From positions 1-51,169 of the forward strand of contig JALRIN010000021.1 in NCBI GenBank assembly GCA_023255415.1: 51,169 bases of DNA, written 5' to 3'. The notes beneath the pieces were generated by a model. The model saw only the letters and a list, made by a program, of their open reading frames with translations. It ran no database searches and was not told the origin of the DNA. The translations under genes were made by a program, and so were the position numbers. Origin of the DNA: Cypionkella sp. GTDB taxonomy: Bacteria; Pseudomonadota; Alphaproteobacteria; Rhodobacterales; Rhodobacteraceae. Positions 50,783-51,169 of the stretch are shown here, piece after piece; the first letter of the stretch is position 1, and every line of letters starts with the position of its first letter.

Positions 50783-51169
50783 ATGGAAAACCCCGTGGCC
50801 CTTAAACTTCCCCGCTATATGTTCCGGCGTGCCAATGGCTCGTTCCGCTACAAACGCAACGTTCCGAAAGAGTTGCGCAGCATTATCCCCAAGGCGACCG
50901 TCTACCGCCAGCTGGGAGCCACCTATGATGATGCGATCAGGGCGCTGCCGAAGGTTCATGCAGAGATCGAGGCGCTGTTCGATCAGGAACGCCGCACCAC
51001 AGATGACCAACGTGCCAGAAGCCTGGTCCGGGAACGCTTAGGCGAGCGGCACGAGTCGATGTTCCTCGCCGGGGTGGTCGAGCCAGAGTGGGATGTGTTC
51101 GATGACTTTCAGGAGTTAGCAGAAGACACCGAAGGCCGTGTCCCCCTGGGCGTAACGCGTCAGTTGAAG
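50783..51169 (+). CDS. Second tyrosine integrase, N-terminal part
   Basis: The open frame from ATG 50783 runs off the window after 129 codons. It begins with the DUF6538-type arm region: LPRYMFRRANGSFRYKRNVP, then KELRSIIPKATVYRQLG, followed by an acidic helical stretch. No catalytic part is inside the window. It is of a different type from the first integrase and points away from the shared att core, so it belongs to a second element or its remnant. Confidence 0.75.
   Translation, partial: MENPVALKLPRYMFRRANGSFRYKRNVPKELRSIIPKATVYRQLGATYDDAIRALPKVHAEIEALFDQERRTTDDQRARSLVRERLGERHESMFLAGVVEPEWDVFDDFQELAEDTEGRVPLGVTRQLK

Noticed and set aside
50658..51041. 127-codon frame at the right end
   Set aside because: It overlaps in another frame the integrase start at 50783, which has clear family resemblance and stays open to the edge.

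Overview
The window looks like the chromosome of an alphaproteobacterium of the Rhodobacterales (Roseobacter-type). It is GC-rich. It carries a gltD-(secreted protein)-gltB cluster, a five-gene kdsD-lptC-lptA-lptB-hpf-ptsN type locus without rpoN, an alphaproteobacterial CTTG-N18-CCTATATA heat-shock promoter before dnaK, a short RNase D, and glycosyltransferase/sulfotransferase architectures typical of roseobacters. No species can be named from the sequence alone.

Region 1 (188-5000) holds msrPQ (periplasmic methionine sulfoxide repair) and dnaK-dnaJ, all leftward. Region 2 (5170-15320) is a surface-polysaccharide locus. An ABC-2 polysaccharide permease points left. Rightward from 6143 lie cysQ, kdsB, four glycosyltransferases with galU among them, and a two-domain sulfotransferase. 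CysQ removes PAP, the by-product of PAPS-dependent sulfotransferases, so the locus is consistent with a Kdo-linked, sulfated surface glycan. Region 3 (15312-22779, leftward) has ptsN, hpf, lptB-lptA-lptC-kdsD (LPS transport and Kdo synthesis, coupled by overlapping stops and starts), rnd and clpB.

Region 4 (23060-41239) is mostly housekeeping: two small unknown genes and one larger one, a DHA2 efflux pump, pyrF, an overlapping aminotransferase / sulfotransferase-like pair, argG, queG, a glutathione transferase, mtgA, the glutamate synthase operon, uppP and an NDUFA9-like protein.

Region 5 (41408-50608) is an integrated mobile element of about 9.1 kb in the 3' end of tRNA-Leu(CAG). It is bounded by a 16-bp direct repeat of the tRNA 3' end (41478-41493 and 50593-50608). 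Its right half is a leftward operon: tyrosine integrase, unknown protein, AlpA-type regulator, Toprim primase and a DUF3987 helicase-like protein. This is a replication and integration module with no capsid or conjugation genes. Its left half is visibly more AT-rich cargo: an exported TolA-C-like protein, a helical-repeat + BRCT protein, and a membrane-anchored protein with a SWIM zinc finger and a WYL-like domain. Copies of a C-run / 9-bp iteron / G-run DNA motif sit between the cargo genes, and a related copy is built into the coding start of an operon gene. A second tyrosine integrase begins just beyond the right att repeat and runs off the window, so two elements appear to be arranged in tandem at this tRNA.

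The best candidate for an undescribed system is the cargo BRCT + SWIM/WYL pair together with the repeated iteron-hairpin sites. Its function is not evident from sequence.
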